From: Microvirga sp. 17 mud 1-3
GTDB taxonomy: Bacteria; Pseudomonadota; Alphaproteobacteria; Rhizobiales; Beijerinckiaceae
Assembly: GCF_003151255.1 (NCBI RefSeq)
Contig: NZ_CP029481.1
Span: forward strand, 1,488,001-1,552,000
Reading direction: 5' to 3'
Length of the DNA stretch: 64,000 nt
Of the stretch, positions 34,756-43,868 are shown piece after piece (positions within the stretch are counted from its first letter, which is position 1; each line of letters begins with the position of its first letter). The notes below the pieces were generated by a model. It worked only from the letters and a program-made list of their open reading frames with translations. It was not told where the DNA came from and did not search any database. A program made the translations under genes and the position numbers.

Positions 34756-36909
34756 ATGGCGTTGTTAGTCGTCGTGGACGATCAAGGCAGCAACCGGCGG
34801 ATTTATTCCAAGCTGGCGAGCCTCGTTGACGAGGATGCTTCTGTTAAGACTTTTAGCAGCCCGTTCGAGATGCTGGACTGGGCAAAGACCCATACGCCCG
34901 ATCTTGTCATCACTGACTTCAAGATGCCCGGCATGGACGGGGCCGACCTGACCCGTCGGCTGCGTGCGCTCCCCGACGTGGCAGAGGTTCCGATCATTGT
35001 CCTGACCGCATATGAGGACCGGAGCTTTCGTCTGAACGCCCTTGAGGCAGGGGCGACGGACTTCATGCAGACCCCCGTCAGCCACGACGAGTTCATCAGC
35101 CGCGCCCGGAATCTGCTGAGGCTGCGGCAGCAGCAGCAGAAGATCAGGCAAGAGGCCAGGAGACTCGAGCGTCGTCTTTGGGAGAGTGAAACCTCACGGC
35201 AAAAGGCGCTTCGTCATGGCCATGAGCAACTGGCACAGGTGATCGATACGGTTCCGGCGCTCATCAGCGCAACGAACCTCGACGGGCAGTGTGTCTTCGT
35301 CAATGCGATGTTCGCAGTCTATGCGAAAAGGGATCCTGCGGACTGTGTCGGTCTCAAGCCGTCTGACCTCCTGTCCGGGTCCGACTTGGAACGCAACAAG
35401 GCTGCGGAGGAGGCTGCCCGCACGCGCGGCCAAGTCAGCCCCGGGTTTGAGGAGCGGCTCCTCGATCCTGATGGCTTTCCCCGATCCTTCCTGACCACCA
35501 AGTCGCCACTCTTCAACGAGAGTGGATCGCTTATCGGGATTCTCACGACCTCGCTCGACATCACGGAGCAGAAGCAGGCACAGGAGCGCCTCCGTCACCT
35601 GGCCCAGCATGACGCTCTGACGGGCTTGCCGAACAGGACCTTTCTCAGCAACCGTCTGCAGGAAATTCTGGCAAGTCATGACAGCTCGGAGACGGGCCAG
35701 TTAGGCGCGCTTCACCTTCTGGATCTGGATCGATTCAAGAGCATCAACGATACGCTCGGTCATTCCTTTGGCGATCAGCTGCTGCAAGCCGTTTCGGGTC
35801 TGTTGCGGCCCCTGTGCGGTGTCGGTGTGACACTGGTACGCCTGGGAGGCGACGAGTTTGCATTGCTGCAGGAAGACATCACGGAAAGATGGGAGGCGGA
35901 GCAGCTCGCCTCCAGGATCATCTCCGCCTTGGCAAAGCCCATCAAGGTCGGCCAACGCTATGTGAATACGACTGCCAGCCTAGGCATCGCCTTCGTGGGG
36001 CGCGATGGATCCGACGTCAATGAGATCCTCAAGAATGCCGACCTTTCCATGTACCAGGCGAAATCCAAGGGCCGGAATCGATATCATGTCTTCTCCGAGG
36101 ACCTGCGGGCTCGCATGGACGAGTTCGCATGGCTTGAGGCCGGCATCAGGGAAGCCCTCAAGCGAAACGAATTCGTCCTCCATTACCAACCGCAGCTGAA
36201 CCTGCAGTCAGGCCAGATCATCGGTGTCGAGGCCTTGATACGGTGGCAGCACCCGGAACGCGGGCTGCTGATGCCCGGAGCGTTCCTGCCGGTTGCCGAG
36301 GAAAGTGGCTTGATGCCCGACATCTCGGACTGGGTGCTGCGGGCTGCCTGTCGGCAGCTGGCTGAGTGGCGAAGGCGGGGGATCGGAGAACTTCGTCTTG
36401 CCGTTAATATCTCTCCTTCTCAGTTTAACAGGTCGAAAACCTGGGAGAGCCTGAGGTCTATCCGCGACGAGATAGGCGATGATCTGGCTAAGCTGGAAAT
36501 CGAGCTGACGGAAAGTGCTTTCGTCGACCAGATCGAAGATGCAGCGGGCAATCTCAGACTGCTTAAGGAGGCTGGGGTCAGTATTGCGCTCGACGACTTT
36601 GGGACCGGATTCTCTTCCCTGGGACTGGCGAAGGAGCTGCCGATCGATGCTCTGAAGATTGACCGTAGCTTTGTGTGCAATCTTCCCCACAGCAAGGCCG
36701 ATGCGGCCATCACGCGCGCCATAATCCGGCTTGGCCATGGTCTGGATTTGCGTGTCGTCGCCGAAGGCGTTGAAAACGAGGAGCAGCTGGCCTTCCTTCG
36801 TCAGGAGGACTGTGACGAAATCCAGGGTTATTATTTCAGCAAGCCTTTGGCTGCCGAGGAGTGCCTGCAGCGCATTCTCCAACAGAACTCCGGCGGAACA
36901 TCCGTCTGA
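34756..36909 (+). CDS. response regulator with PAS, GGDEF and EAL domains (c-di-GMP enzyme)
   Basis: The protein has 717 residues. Residues 1-120 are a receiver domain with acceptor Asp in LVITDFKMPGMDG and conserved LTAYED and TPVSHDE. Residues about 155-280 are a PAS domain, residues 285-450 a GGDEF domain with intact RLGGDEFALL, and residues 460-705 an EAL domain with GVEALIRWQHP, VNISPSQF, LDDFGTGFSSL and LKIDRSFV. Both catalytic motifs look intact, so it may make or degrade c-di-GMP depending on phosphorylation. Its gene is 37 bases upstream of the RpfC-like kinase, which probably phosphorylates it. It sits where RpfG (REC-HD-GYP) is found in Xanthomonas. Confidence 0.93.
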   Translation: MALLVVVDDQGSNRRIYSKLASLVDEDASVKTFSSPFEMLDWAKTHTPDLVITDFKMPGMDGADLTRRLRALPDVAEVPIIVLTAYEDRSFRLNALEAGATDFMQTPVSHDEFISRARNLLRLRQQQQKIRQEARRLERRLWESETSRQKALRHGHEQLAQVIDTVPALISATNLDGQCVFVNAMFAVYAKRDPADCVGLKPSDLLSGSDLERNKAAEEAARTRGQVSPGFEERLLDPDGFPRSFLTTKSPLFNESGSLIGILTTSLDITEQKQAQERLRHLAQHDALTGLPNRTFLSNRLQEILASHDSSETGQLGALHLLDLDRFKSINDTLGHSFGDQLLQAVSGLLRPLCGVGVTLVRLGGDEFALLQEDITERWEAEQLASRIISALAKPIKVGQRYVNTTASLGIAFVGRDGSDVNEILKNADLSMYQAKSKGRNRYHVFSEDLRARMDEFAWLEAGIREALKRNEFVLHYQPQLNLQSGQIIGVEALIRWQHPERGLLMPGAFLPVAEESGLMPDISDWVLRAACRQLAEWRRRGIGELRLAVNISPSQFNRSKTWESLRSIRDEIGDDLAKLEIELTESAFVDQIEDAAGNLRLLKEAGVSIALDDFGTGFSSLGLAKELPIDALKIDRSFVCNLPHSKADAAITRAIIRLGHGLDLRVVAEGVENEEQLAFLRQEDCDEIQGYYFSKPLAAEECLQRILQQNSGGTSV

Positions 36910-36946
36910 TATGGGCTCTGCCCATAGGCGATGATCAGGAGCGCGC

Positions 36947-39463
36947 GTGTTCGATTCAATCTCGCACTGGCGTCGATGGTTCCAAAACCGCCCTGATCGT
37001 GAGCATGAGATCACGATCAACCGGCAGATCATAAGCCTAGCCATCTTCGTCTATGTGTGGCTCATCATGCCCGGCTTTGCCGAGCAGACGTTTGAAGCAC
37101 GGATGATCGCGCTGGCCTATCTGTGCGCGGCGTCTGTCCTGTCCATTCATCTCCTCGCCAGGCCCGGGATCTCGGTTGTCCGCCGCGTCGCGGCAATTGG
37201 CGTCGATCTTGGGCTTTTATCCATCGGCCTTTATGCCGGCGGAGAGTACGTCACCATCCTCTATCCGTTTTATTACTGGATTATCCTCGGCAACGGCTTC
37301 CGGTACGGCGTCAGGTATCTCTATTTTGGCACATTCGTCGGAGCGCTCGGCTTTCTGCTCGTCACCCAATCGGCGGAATACTGGTTGCAGAACCAGCCGC
37401 TGGGCCTCGGCCTTCTGGGTGGAGTGATCATCCTTCCTCTTTATGCCGCGACCCTCATCAGGAGCCTGTCGCAGGCACGTGAGCTTGCGGAGCAGGCCAA
37501 CCGGGCAAAGACCCAGTTCCTGGCCAGTGTCAGCCACGAGCTACGAACCCCGCTCAACGCAGTCGTAGGGATGGCAGACCTTCTCAACGACACGTCGCTG
37601 CGTGCAGATCAGCGCGAAATGGTTGAAACCGTCAGGACATCATCGAAGGCGCTTCTTGCCCTCATCGACGACCTGTTGGATTTCGCCAGCATCGAAGCCG
37701 GCAAGATTACGATAAATTCGGCGCCGTTCCACCTGAGCCGGATGCTGTCGCAGGTACGGGAGGTCGCGTCCCTTCAGGCAGGAGCCAAAGGGCTTCGATT
37801 CCACCTTCATGTCACGCCGCGAACACCTTCTTTTTTGCTTGGAGACGAGCGTCGACTGAGAGAGGTTCTTCTCAACCTGATCGGCAATGCCGTGAAGTTC
37901 ACCGAACAGGGCAGGGTGGACCTGTTCGTGGACGGCGCCCCGACCCGCAATCTGGTGTCGCTCCGCTTCGACGTGAGCGATACGGGGATTGGCATTGAGG
38001 CGAGCGCCCGAAGGCGGATTTTTGAGAGGTTTACCCAGGCCGACGAGACGATCCTGAATCGCTTCGGCGGAACGGGTCTCGGTCTTGCCATCTCCCAGCA
38101 TCTCGTCCGCCTGCAAGGGGGCGAGATCACCGTCGAGAGCGTACCCGGCCGGGGAAGCACGTTCAGCTTTACGCTGCCGATGGCACTCTCCGATACCCAG
38201 GATGAACGTGAGGTCGATCTCCAGGACGTGGAGGTTGTCCTGCTTGGCGGCGATGACGATCAGCTGCGCTGGGTTGAGGAGCGGCTAGGCCAGGCTTGCG
38301 GCTCGGTTAGGAAATGCGAGGACGTTCTGCAGGCAGCGCGTATCCTCAAGTCTCCTACGGCGGGCCAAATCCAGCGGCGGATTGTTCTGCTCGTAGGGGA
38401 CCGTGGCCTTGCGGTGATTTCCAGCGAAGGGCCGCTCAAGCTCGCCGAGATCGAGGCTGCCAATCCCTATGGGGTCTTTCTTGTTGGGGCTCCGTCGATG
38501 GATGCAACCCAGCCCGTCGTTAGGAAAAGCGTCTCGGCCGTCCTGAGCCGCGATGCCCTTCTCTCTGATCTAACGGCTGCGATGCGCTTCGTTAGGGGAG
38601 GGCAGGCCACCGTCGCCGTACGGCAGCCGCTGATCCGCCGACGCGAACGCAGCCTGCGCATTCTATTGGCCGATGACAACCGAGTGAACCAGAAGGTCAT
38701 CAGTCGCATTCTGGAAGCGGGCGGCCATGAGGTCTCGCTCGTCGAGGATGGGGAGCAGGCCCTGGACAGCCTGGAGCGCCATAGCTTCGACCTTGTCGTA
38801 ATGGACCTCAACATGCCTGTGATGGACGGTATCGAGGCGACCAAGCTCTACCGAATGGCATCCCTGGGGGAGCGCTATGTCCCGATTGTCGGTCTGACCG
38901 CGGATGCCACCCTATCTGCGGCATTGAGAGCGAAGGAGGCGGGCATGGATGCCTGCTTGACCAAGCCTGTCAGTGCTCCCGTTCTCCTCGATCGGATCGA
39001 CGAACTCACGGCAGGCCAGCCGCAGGCGCAGCCCGTTCAAGTTCCTGAAGCTACTCAAGTAGCACCCCATCTCGGCAGTCACGATCTCGTCGATTTCGGA
39101 ATGTTGGAGAACTTGAAGATTCTCGGGGGCGAGACCTTTCTGGAAGAAGTCATCTCCGCCTTCCTGACGGATGGTGGCGTCATTCTCGATCAACTCCAGG
39201 CCGCCGTGGATCGAGGCGACGTGCCCGGCTTCAACGAGCAGGTGCACGCTCTGCAAAGCGGGTCAGGCAATGTCGGTGTGCACGGCCTCGCCGAACGTTG
39301 CCGCCGTTGGCGGCCGAGATCGGCAAGTGATCTCAAGAACCATGGCGGCGAAATCGTCTCAGGATTGCGTTCGGACTTTGAAGCCGCACGTTCCATCTTC
39401 CTGCGAGATTATGTGAGCAAGCCCTTCTTGATCATAGACCGTCGCCCATCGGACGATCATTGA
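36947..39463 (+). CDS. rpfC: RpfC-like hybrid sensor histidine kinase (DSF sensor)
   Basis: The protein has 838 residues from a GTG at 36947 with AGGAG upstream. The N-terminus NRPDREHEITINRQII followed by about five helices, with FRYGVRYLYFG, strongly recalls the DSF-sensing input region of RpfC. Then come HisKA (SVSHELRTPLNAVVG, His near residue 196), HATPase (LIGNAVKFTE, FGGTGLGLAIS), a degenerate receiver-like segment (about 425-560), a true receiver domain (LADDNRVNQKVI, acceptor Asp in VVMDLNMPVMDG) and a C-terminal HPt domain (His in VHALQSGSGNVG). A phosphorelay to the REC protein encoded directly upstream is likely. The convergent RpfF-like gene completes the DSF system. Confidence 0.88.
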   Translation: MFDSISHWRRWFQNRPDREHEITINRQIISLAIFVYVWLIMPGFAEQTFEARMIALAYLCAASVLSIHLLARPGISVVRRVAAIGVDLGLLSIGLYAGGEYVTILYPFYYWIILGNGFRYGVRYLYFGTFVGALGFLLVTQSAEYWLQNQPLGLGLLGGVIILPLYAATLIRSLSQARELAEQANRAKTQFLASVSHELRTPLNAVVGMADLLNDTSLRADQREMVETVRTSSKALLALIDDLLDFASIEAGKITINSAPFHLSRMLSQVREVASLQAGAKGLRFHLHVTPRTPSFLLGDERRLREVLLNLIGNAVKFTEQGRVDLFVDGAPTRNLVSLRFDVSDTGIGIEASARRRIFERFTQADETILNRFGGTGLGLAISQHLVRLQGGEITVESVPGRGSTFSFTLPMALSDTQDEREVDLQDVEVVLLGGDDDQLRWVEERLGQACGSVRKCEDVLQAARILKSPTAGQIQRRIVLLVGDRGLAVISSEGPLKLAEIEAANPYGVFLVGAPSMDATQPVVRKSVSAVLSRDALLSDLTAAMRFVRGGQATVAVRQPLIRRRERSLRILLADDNRVNQKVISRILEAGGHEVSLVEDGEQALDSLERHSFDLVVMDLNMPVMDGIEATKLYRMASLGERYVPIVGLTADATLSAALRAKEAGMDACLTKPVSAPVLLDRIDELTAGQPQAQPVQVPEATQVAPHLGSHDLVDFGMLENLKILGGETFLEEVISAFLTDGGVILDQLQAAVDRGDVPGFNEQVHALQSGSGNVGVHGLAERCRRWRPRSASDLKNHGGEIVSGLRSDFEAARSIFLRDYVSKPFLIIDRRPSDDH

Positions 39464-39577
39464 ACGTCCTGGCAAGACAGAGAAATCCGTCTCGCCAAGA
39501 GTTGCAGTTCTCGCGGGATCCGCCGAACAGCGATTTTCGGGCGGTCATGGTTCGCGCGGGTTCAGGTGGCAGATGGA

Positions 39578-40534
39578 TCATTCGGCGGCGATGAGCATTC
39601 CGGGAGCCGGTCCCAAATTGCAACGGCGATCCTGAGCGGATGCCAGGCGCTCCATCTTCCGCAGGTCGGAAGGTGTTAGCCGCAGGGCGGCCTCGACCCA
39701 CGTGTCGGTCACGTGGCGGAGCTCTTCGAGCGTGATGGGAGAGACTTGGTGTCTCGCTTTGAAGACTGCCTGGAGAGCATTGTGGCGGCGCTGGTGTTGA
39801 TGGACGTATTCCCTGACGGCCTCTTCGCCGTAACCATCTTCCGCGAGGATATCGACAAGCCCTTTCTGGTGCAGCTCCTCGGCGGTGTAGATCTTCCCGC
39901 TTAAGATCATCCGCTCCGCTTCGATCGCGCCGAGGCGGCGAGCGATGAGGCTGTAGGCGCCCATGCCCGGGAACAGGTTAAACAGGACCTCGGGCAAGCC
40001 GAACTTGGCGCTGCGCTCAGCAACAATGACATTGCAAGACAAGGCGGTCTCGAAACCGCCCCCCAGGGCATCTCCCTGTACCAGCGCAATCGTGACGACC
40101 GGATGCCCGTAGCTGCTGAGATTGTTGTAGATGATATCGACGCAGCTATATGCATAGGTCTGGAGACAAAGCCGCTGCTGCTTCCGAACGGCCTCCGCAA
40201 AAAGGCGAAGATCGCCACCGAGATTGAAGACACCCGGGGTACGGGAGCCAACGACGAGAAAATCGAACGGTCGCTCTGCTTCGGGGGTGTCCGAGAGCCG
40301 CTGACGCAGGAGGGTCTGCATGGCCGTAACGTCGCGGAGCAGACCAGGCGTGACGCTGGGTCTGTCCTCAGAGTTCAGATGGCACCAGAAAATCCGCTCC
40401 ATCTCGTCGAGGGAAAGATCAAGATTGGCGTAAGTTGGAGTCCAATCCTGCTCGATGGGTCTGGGCAAGCGATGGGGCGAGAGGCCCTGCGAAAGCATAG
40501 GCCCGCTCTGATTGAAAGAATACTTCTTTTCCAT
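39578..40534 (-). CDS. rpfF: RpfF-like DSF synthase (crotonase family)
   Basis: The protein has 318 residues from an ATG at 40534 with AGGAG six bases upstream. It belongs to the enoyl-CoA hydratase superfamily and has RpfF traits: GVFNLGGDLRLFAEAVR, VQGDALGGGFETALSC with the first catalytic Glu, and AKFGLPEVLFNLFPGMGAYS with the second. RpfF enzymes convert acyl-ACP to cis-2-unsaturated fatty-acid signals (diffusible signal factor). The convergent RpfC-like kinase gene supports this call. The upstream 342 bp hold a TATAAT box (minus strand, near 40676-40681). Confidence 0.88.
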   Translation of the reverse strand: MEKKYSFNQSGPMLSQGLSPHRLPRPIEQDWTPTYANLDLSLDEMERIFWCHLNSEDRPSVTPGLLRDVTAMQTLLRQRLSDTPEAERPFDFLVVGSRTPGVFNLGGDLRLFAEAVRKQQRLCLQTYAYSCVDIIYNNLSSYGHPVVTIALVQGDALGGGFETALSCNVIVAERSAKFGLPEVLFNLFPGMGAYSLIARRLGAIEAERMILSGKIYTAEELHQKGLVDILAEDGYGEEAVREYVHQHQRRHNALQAVFKARHQVSPITLEELRHVTDTWVEAALRLTPSDLRKMERLASAQDRRCNLGPAPGMLIAAE

Positions 40535-40876
40535 GAGTTGCTCCTGTGTGTAGCACAATGCCGTCCACGCAAAGCGCGCTCGAAAGACTTGGGTTGCGTG
40601 GCGTTAATCTATTTTGCGCGTTCGGCAGGGAGGCGCAAAGCTTTGTTTTGAGGAGTGTCCACGGCGATAATGGGGAATTATATGTTACAATAAACCGTAG
40701 CATTTTGCGGTGTGTGCAGGCGTCGCGCGGGACAATGTTGCAACATGATTACGGATTCGGATTGGACTTGCCGGTTCACCACGCGTGGCCAGAGAACATT
40801 ATCGCTTCGGTCGAACACTGAAGTTCATCGTGCGGATCAAACGAATTACAGTACGCGCGGAAGACCGAGCCTTCCC
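40535..40876 (-). promoter_or_regulatory. rpfF upstream region
   Basis: 342 bp without a gene. On the minus strand TATAAT is present at 40676-40681, about 140 bases from the rpfF-like start; a clear -35 box is not seen. The stretch is AT-richer than its surroundings. Confidence 0.35.
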
Positions 40877-42361
40877 TCACCCTGAGGTCACTGTCTCGAA
40901 ACCGCAGACGTTGTTCCGACCCGCCGCTTTGGCCTTATAGAGAGCTGTGTCGGCAGCCTCGAAGAGAATTGCCGCCATGCTACCCCGCGGCGGGCGTGCC
41001 GAAGCAACGCCAATGCTGACGGTCACAATGTGATAAGGGCTTCCCTCGTGAGCGATGCCCAGCGCCATGATGGCTTGCCGGATGTTCTCGGCAACCATGC
41101 GTGCACCGGACGCATCCGTCTCGGGCAGTACAATGGCGAATTCTTCGCCGCCGTGTCGAGCGGAGACATCCCGCGGGCGCTGTATGTTCGCGTTGAGCAT
41201 GTGCGCGATCGTTCGAAGCACGTCGTCGCCTTTTCCATGCCCATAGCGGTCGTTGAAACTCTTAAAGTAATCCGCGTCGATATAGAGAAGAGAAATCGAT
41301 GACCCCGAGCGGATCGCCTGTCGCCATTCGCGCTCGAAGATTTCCCGAAAGCCACGCCGGTTCAGAAGGCCGGTCAGGTCGTCCGTTCTGGCAAGCCTTC
41401 TTAGTTTCGTCTCAGCTTTCGTGCGCCGTTTCAGCTCTCGCTGGAACAGGACGGTCAGGCCAACCACGGCAAAGCAGAGGATCCCCGTCATGAGGCTCAT
41501 GACAATCGCCTTGACCCTCCAAGCAGCGAGAAATTCATCCACGGACAGCGCAACCGTCAGGACGAGCGGTTGATCATCGAGCCGCTGAAACGAAATGATG
41601 CGGCGGACCTGATCGATAGGAGACACGGAATCAAGGGTACCGTTGGGCGCGTGCAGAAGACGCTGGACCTGCAGGGAGGTACCGAGATTCTGGTTTATCT
41701 GAGAGGTGTCGAAAGGATGACGGGTCAGGAGAATTCCATCCCCTCGGAAGAGATTGATTGTGCCATGCTTTCCCAGCCTGAGGTCGTTGAACAGCTGGTT
41801 GACGGTGTGGAGAGGAAGAAAGCCCATCACCACCCCTGCAAAGCGTCCATCCGAATAGGAAAGCCTCCGGCTCAGGCCGAGGCTCAGCTCCCCGTTCCTC
41901 AGCGGGTCCTTGAACGGACGACTGACGTAAAGCCCGATGTAGGAGTTCGCCTTGTGCACAACGAAGGATTCGTTGTCGGCCAGGTTGAAGGACCGCGGCG
42001 CGATCACGGGACCCGCATCTGCGATGAGTTCGCCGGCCTCGTTTACGACAACGAGCGACCCCATGAGGGAGGCTGTCGCGACACGATCAAATAAGACCCG
42101 GTGCTGCAGATCGGGCGGGAGCCTCTGAAATCCGATATAGCGAAGACCTTCAATGACACCCTTCAGTGACAGGTCCAGTAGATCGAGATCGCTTCCGAGG
42201 TCGCGCGCAATGGCCGTGAGCAGGTTCCTGGAGGAGTTCTCGGCCTCTTGCCAGGTGTCGAGGTAATCGTTCCTCAACGTATGCGCTGAAATCGCGAGGA
42301 TGCCTAATGCAATGAGGCCAGCGATCAGGTTGAGGCGGAGCTTGGTCAAGGCAAATTTCAT
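40877..42361 (-). CDS. diguanylate cyclase with periplasmic Cache-type sensor domain
   Basis: The protein has 494 residues. Helix 1 (LIAGLIALGILAISAHTL) and helix 2 near residue 290 bracket a periplasmic double-Cache-type domain (NLADNESFVVHKANSYIGLYVSRPFKDP, DGRFAGVVMGFL). The C-terminal GGDEF domain has the active signature ARHGGEEFAIVLPE, with DDLTGLLNRRGF and YIDADYFKSFNDRYGH. It should make c-di-GMP in response to an external small molecule. It adds a second c-di-GMP enzyme to the DSF neighbourhood but is transcribed on its own. Confidence 0.92.
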   Translation of the reverse strand: MKFALTKLRLNLIAGLIALGILAISAHTLRNDYLDTWQEAENSSRNLLTAIARDLGSDLDLLDLSLKGVIEGLRYIGFQRLPPDLQHRVLFDRVATASLMGSLVVVNEAGELIADAGPVIAPRSFNLADNESFVVHKANSYIGLYVSRPFKDPLRNGELSLGLSRRLSYSDGRFAGVVMGFLPLHTVNQLFNDLRLGKHGTINLFRGDGILLTRHPFDTSQINQNLGTSLQVQRLLHAPNGTLDSVSPIDQVRRIISFQRLDDQPLVLTVALSVDEFLAAWRVKAIVMSLMTGILCFAVVGLTVLFQRELKRRTKAETKLRRLARTDDLTGLLNRRGFREIFEREWRQAIRSGSSISLLYIDADYFKSFNDRYGHGKGDDVLRTIAHMLNANIQRPRDVSARHGGEEFAIVLPETDASGARMVAENIRQAIMALGIAHEGSPYHIVTVSIGVASARPPRGSMAAILFEAADTALYKAKAAGRNNVCGFETVTSG

Positions 42362-42733
42362 TTGGGATCACCAGCACCCCTCTAACGCCTTTTACCGCTT
42401 AGCCATGGATCGGAAATTAGACATAAGGTTATTTGGATTTCGTGAATAAGCGGCCGTCCGAGACGAGTAAATCGTAAGAGCATCCAGTCTTGTATGAAGG
42501 ATGCCTGCCTGATTTCTCGGTCAGGGAGGAGAGGTGCGAACCTTGTCCTGGGCTCAGCGTCTTCTCGGAAGGTGCACTGTCCCGCGCAGCTAGATCTGCG
42601 CTAGGGCCCGAAGGGTTCGTGGATGGATAATATAACGGGAGATGGCGTGCTGCTTGGAGTTCGGCACAAGTTCTATGGAAGTGACAGGGCTCCTGGGCGA
42701 GCCTCACTTCTTCGCTCTTGGAAATTCAAGAAA
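42362..42733. other. gene-free stretch between diguanylate cyclase and tRNA-Pro
   Basis: 372 bp containing the promoter side of the diguanylate cyclase gene. No gene, terminator or repeat is convincing here. Confidence 0.4.
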
Positions 42734-42810
42734 TGGTCGGAGTGGCAGGATTTGAACCTGCGACCCCCACGTCCCGAACGTGGTGCGCTACCAGACTGCG
42801 CTACACTCCG
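42734..42810 (-). tRNA. tRNA-Pro (anticodon CGG)
   Basis: The minus strand folds as a full 77-nt tRNA with acceptor arms CGGAGTG/CACTCCG, anticodon stem CCACG/CGTGG around loop TTCGGGA (anticodon CGG), T-arm GGTTCAAATCC and an encoded CCA end at 42734-42736. Confidence 0.95.
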
Positions 42811-42963
42811 ACACCGAAATCATCGGGAAGGCCGGTCTTATAGCGGGGGGCATCCTGGGCCGCAAGAGGGAAAACGAGCTTGGCCGTGAGATCGCCGCAG
42901 TGGCGAAAACCTAGTTGCCAGCCCAGTTCGAGACGATTATGTACACCCCACTTCGCGAAGCAT

Positions 42964-43038
42964 TGGGGCGTCGCCAAGCGGTAAGGCAGCGGTTTTTGGT
43001 ACCGCCATTCCCAGGTTCGAATCCTGGCGCCCCAGCCA
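42964..43038 (+). tRNA. tRNA-Gln (anticodon TTG)
   Basis: A 75-nt tRNA with acceptor arms TGGGGCG/CGCCCCA, anticodon stem GCGGT/ACCGC around loop TTTTGGT (anticodon TTG), T-arm GGTTCGAATCC, discriminator G and an encoded CCA. Confidence 0.95.
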
Positions 43039-43240
43039 TCGTTCTTCCGCAAATCCTCTATGACCTTGCCAGCTCGAAGCACTGGGTTGCTTCCTTGGCC
43101 ATCTGCCAATTGTTACCGCCCTCATCCATCACGTCCGAAAATCGCGAGACGGCGGCTTGTGGCATTGCCATCATGGCTCCTGGGGTCGTGGGATTGGAGC
43201 GCTTTGGAACGGTTTCGTTCGGAGCTTGCGGAGGGGGATT

Positions 43241-43783
43241 ATGGAACCGGCATTGCCAGTACGCCTCGTGGTCAGCCAGATCGAGACGCCGCTCGGCGAT
43301 GCGCTCGTGGCGGTGGACGAAAGGGATGTCCTGCGGGCCCTCTTCTTTGCGGATTTTGAGGAGAGGATGCTCCGATCCCTTCGGTCCCAGTATGGCGCCC
43401 TGCCTCTTGAGGCCGGCCAGGTTCCGGCTCCCGTGGGGAGGGCGATCTCGGCATATTTCGAGAGTGACCAAGCCGCCCTGTCGGGGCTCGCCTGGGCGAC
43501 CGGCGGTACACCCTTCCAGCGGACGGTCTGGAGGGCGCTGGCGGACATCCCGTTCGGGGCGACCGTGAGTTACAGCGCGCTTGCCGCAAGGCTCGGGATG
43601 CCGAAGGCAGTTCGGGCCGTCGGTCTCGCCAACGGGGCCAATCCCATCAGCGTCGTGGTGCCCTGCCATCGGGTCATCGGCGCTAATGGAGCGCTCACAG
43701 GCTATGGCGGTGGTCTCCACCGGAAACGATGGCTCCTTGCCCACGAGAATGCTCTTCCGCCCGAGCCGCCGCGCCTGCTGTGA
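43241..43783 (+). CDS. ogt: methylated-DNA-[protein]-cysteine S-methyltransferase
   Basis: The protein has 180 residues from the ATG at 43241 (GGAGGGGG upstream). The C-terminal domain carries the suicide active site VVPCHRVIG near residues 147-155, with the DNA-binding helix PFQRTVWRALADIPFGATVSYSALAARLG before it and GYGGGLHRKRWLLAHE after it. It repairs O6-alkylguanine and O4-alkylthymine in DNA. It is a stand-alone Ogt type without an Ada regulatory domain. Confidence 0.95.
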   Translation: MEPALPVRLVVSQIETPLGDALVAVDERDVLRALFFADFEERMLRSLRSQYGALPLEAGQVPAPVGRAISAYFESDQAALSGLAWATGGTPFQRTVWRALADIPFGATVSYSALAARLGMPKAVRAVGLANGANPISVVVPCHRVIGANGALTGYGGGLHRKRWLLAHENALPPEPPRLL

Positions 43784-43868
43784 TCCGGGTCGAGGGCCTC
43801 TCCTTCAGGGGAGACAAGCGGTGCAATTCCCGGGCAATATGCATGCCTCTCAGGGAGCGGGAATCGGG

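Noticed and set aside
42734..43038. possible integration hot spot at the tRNA genes
   Set aside because: No integrase, attachment-site repeat or change in gene content is visible near the tRNAs.
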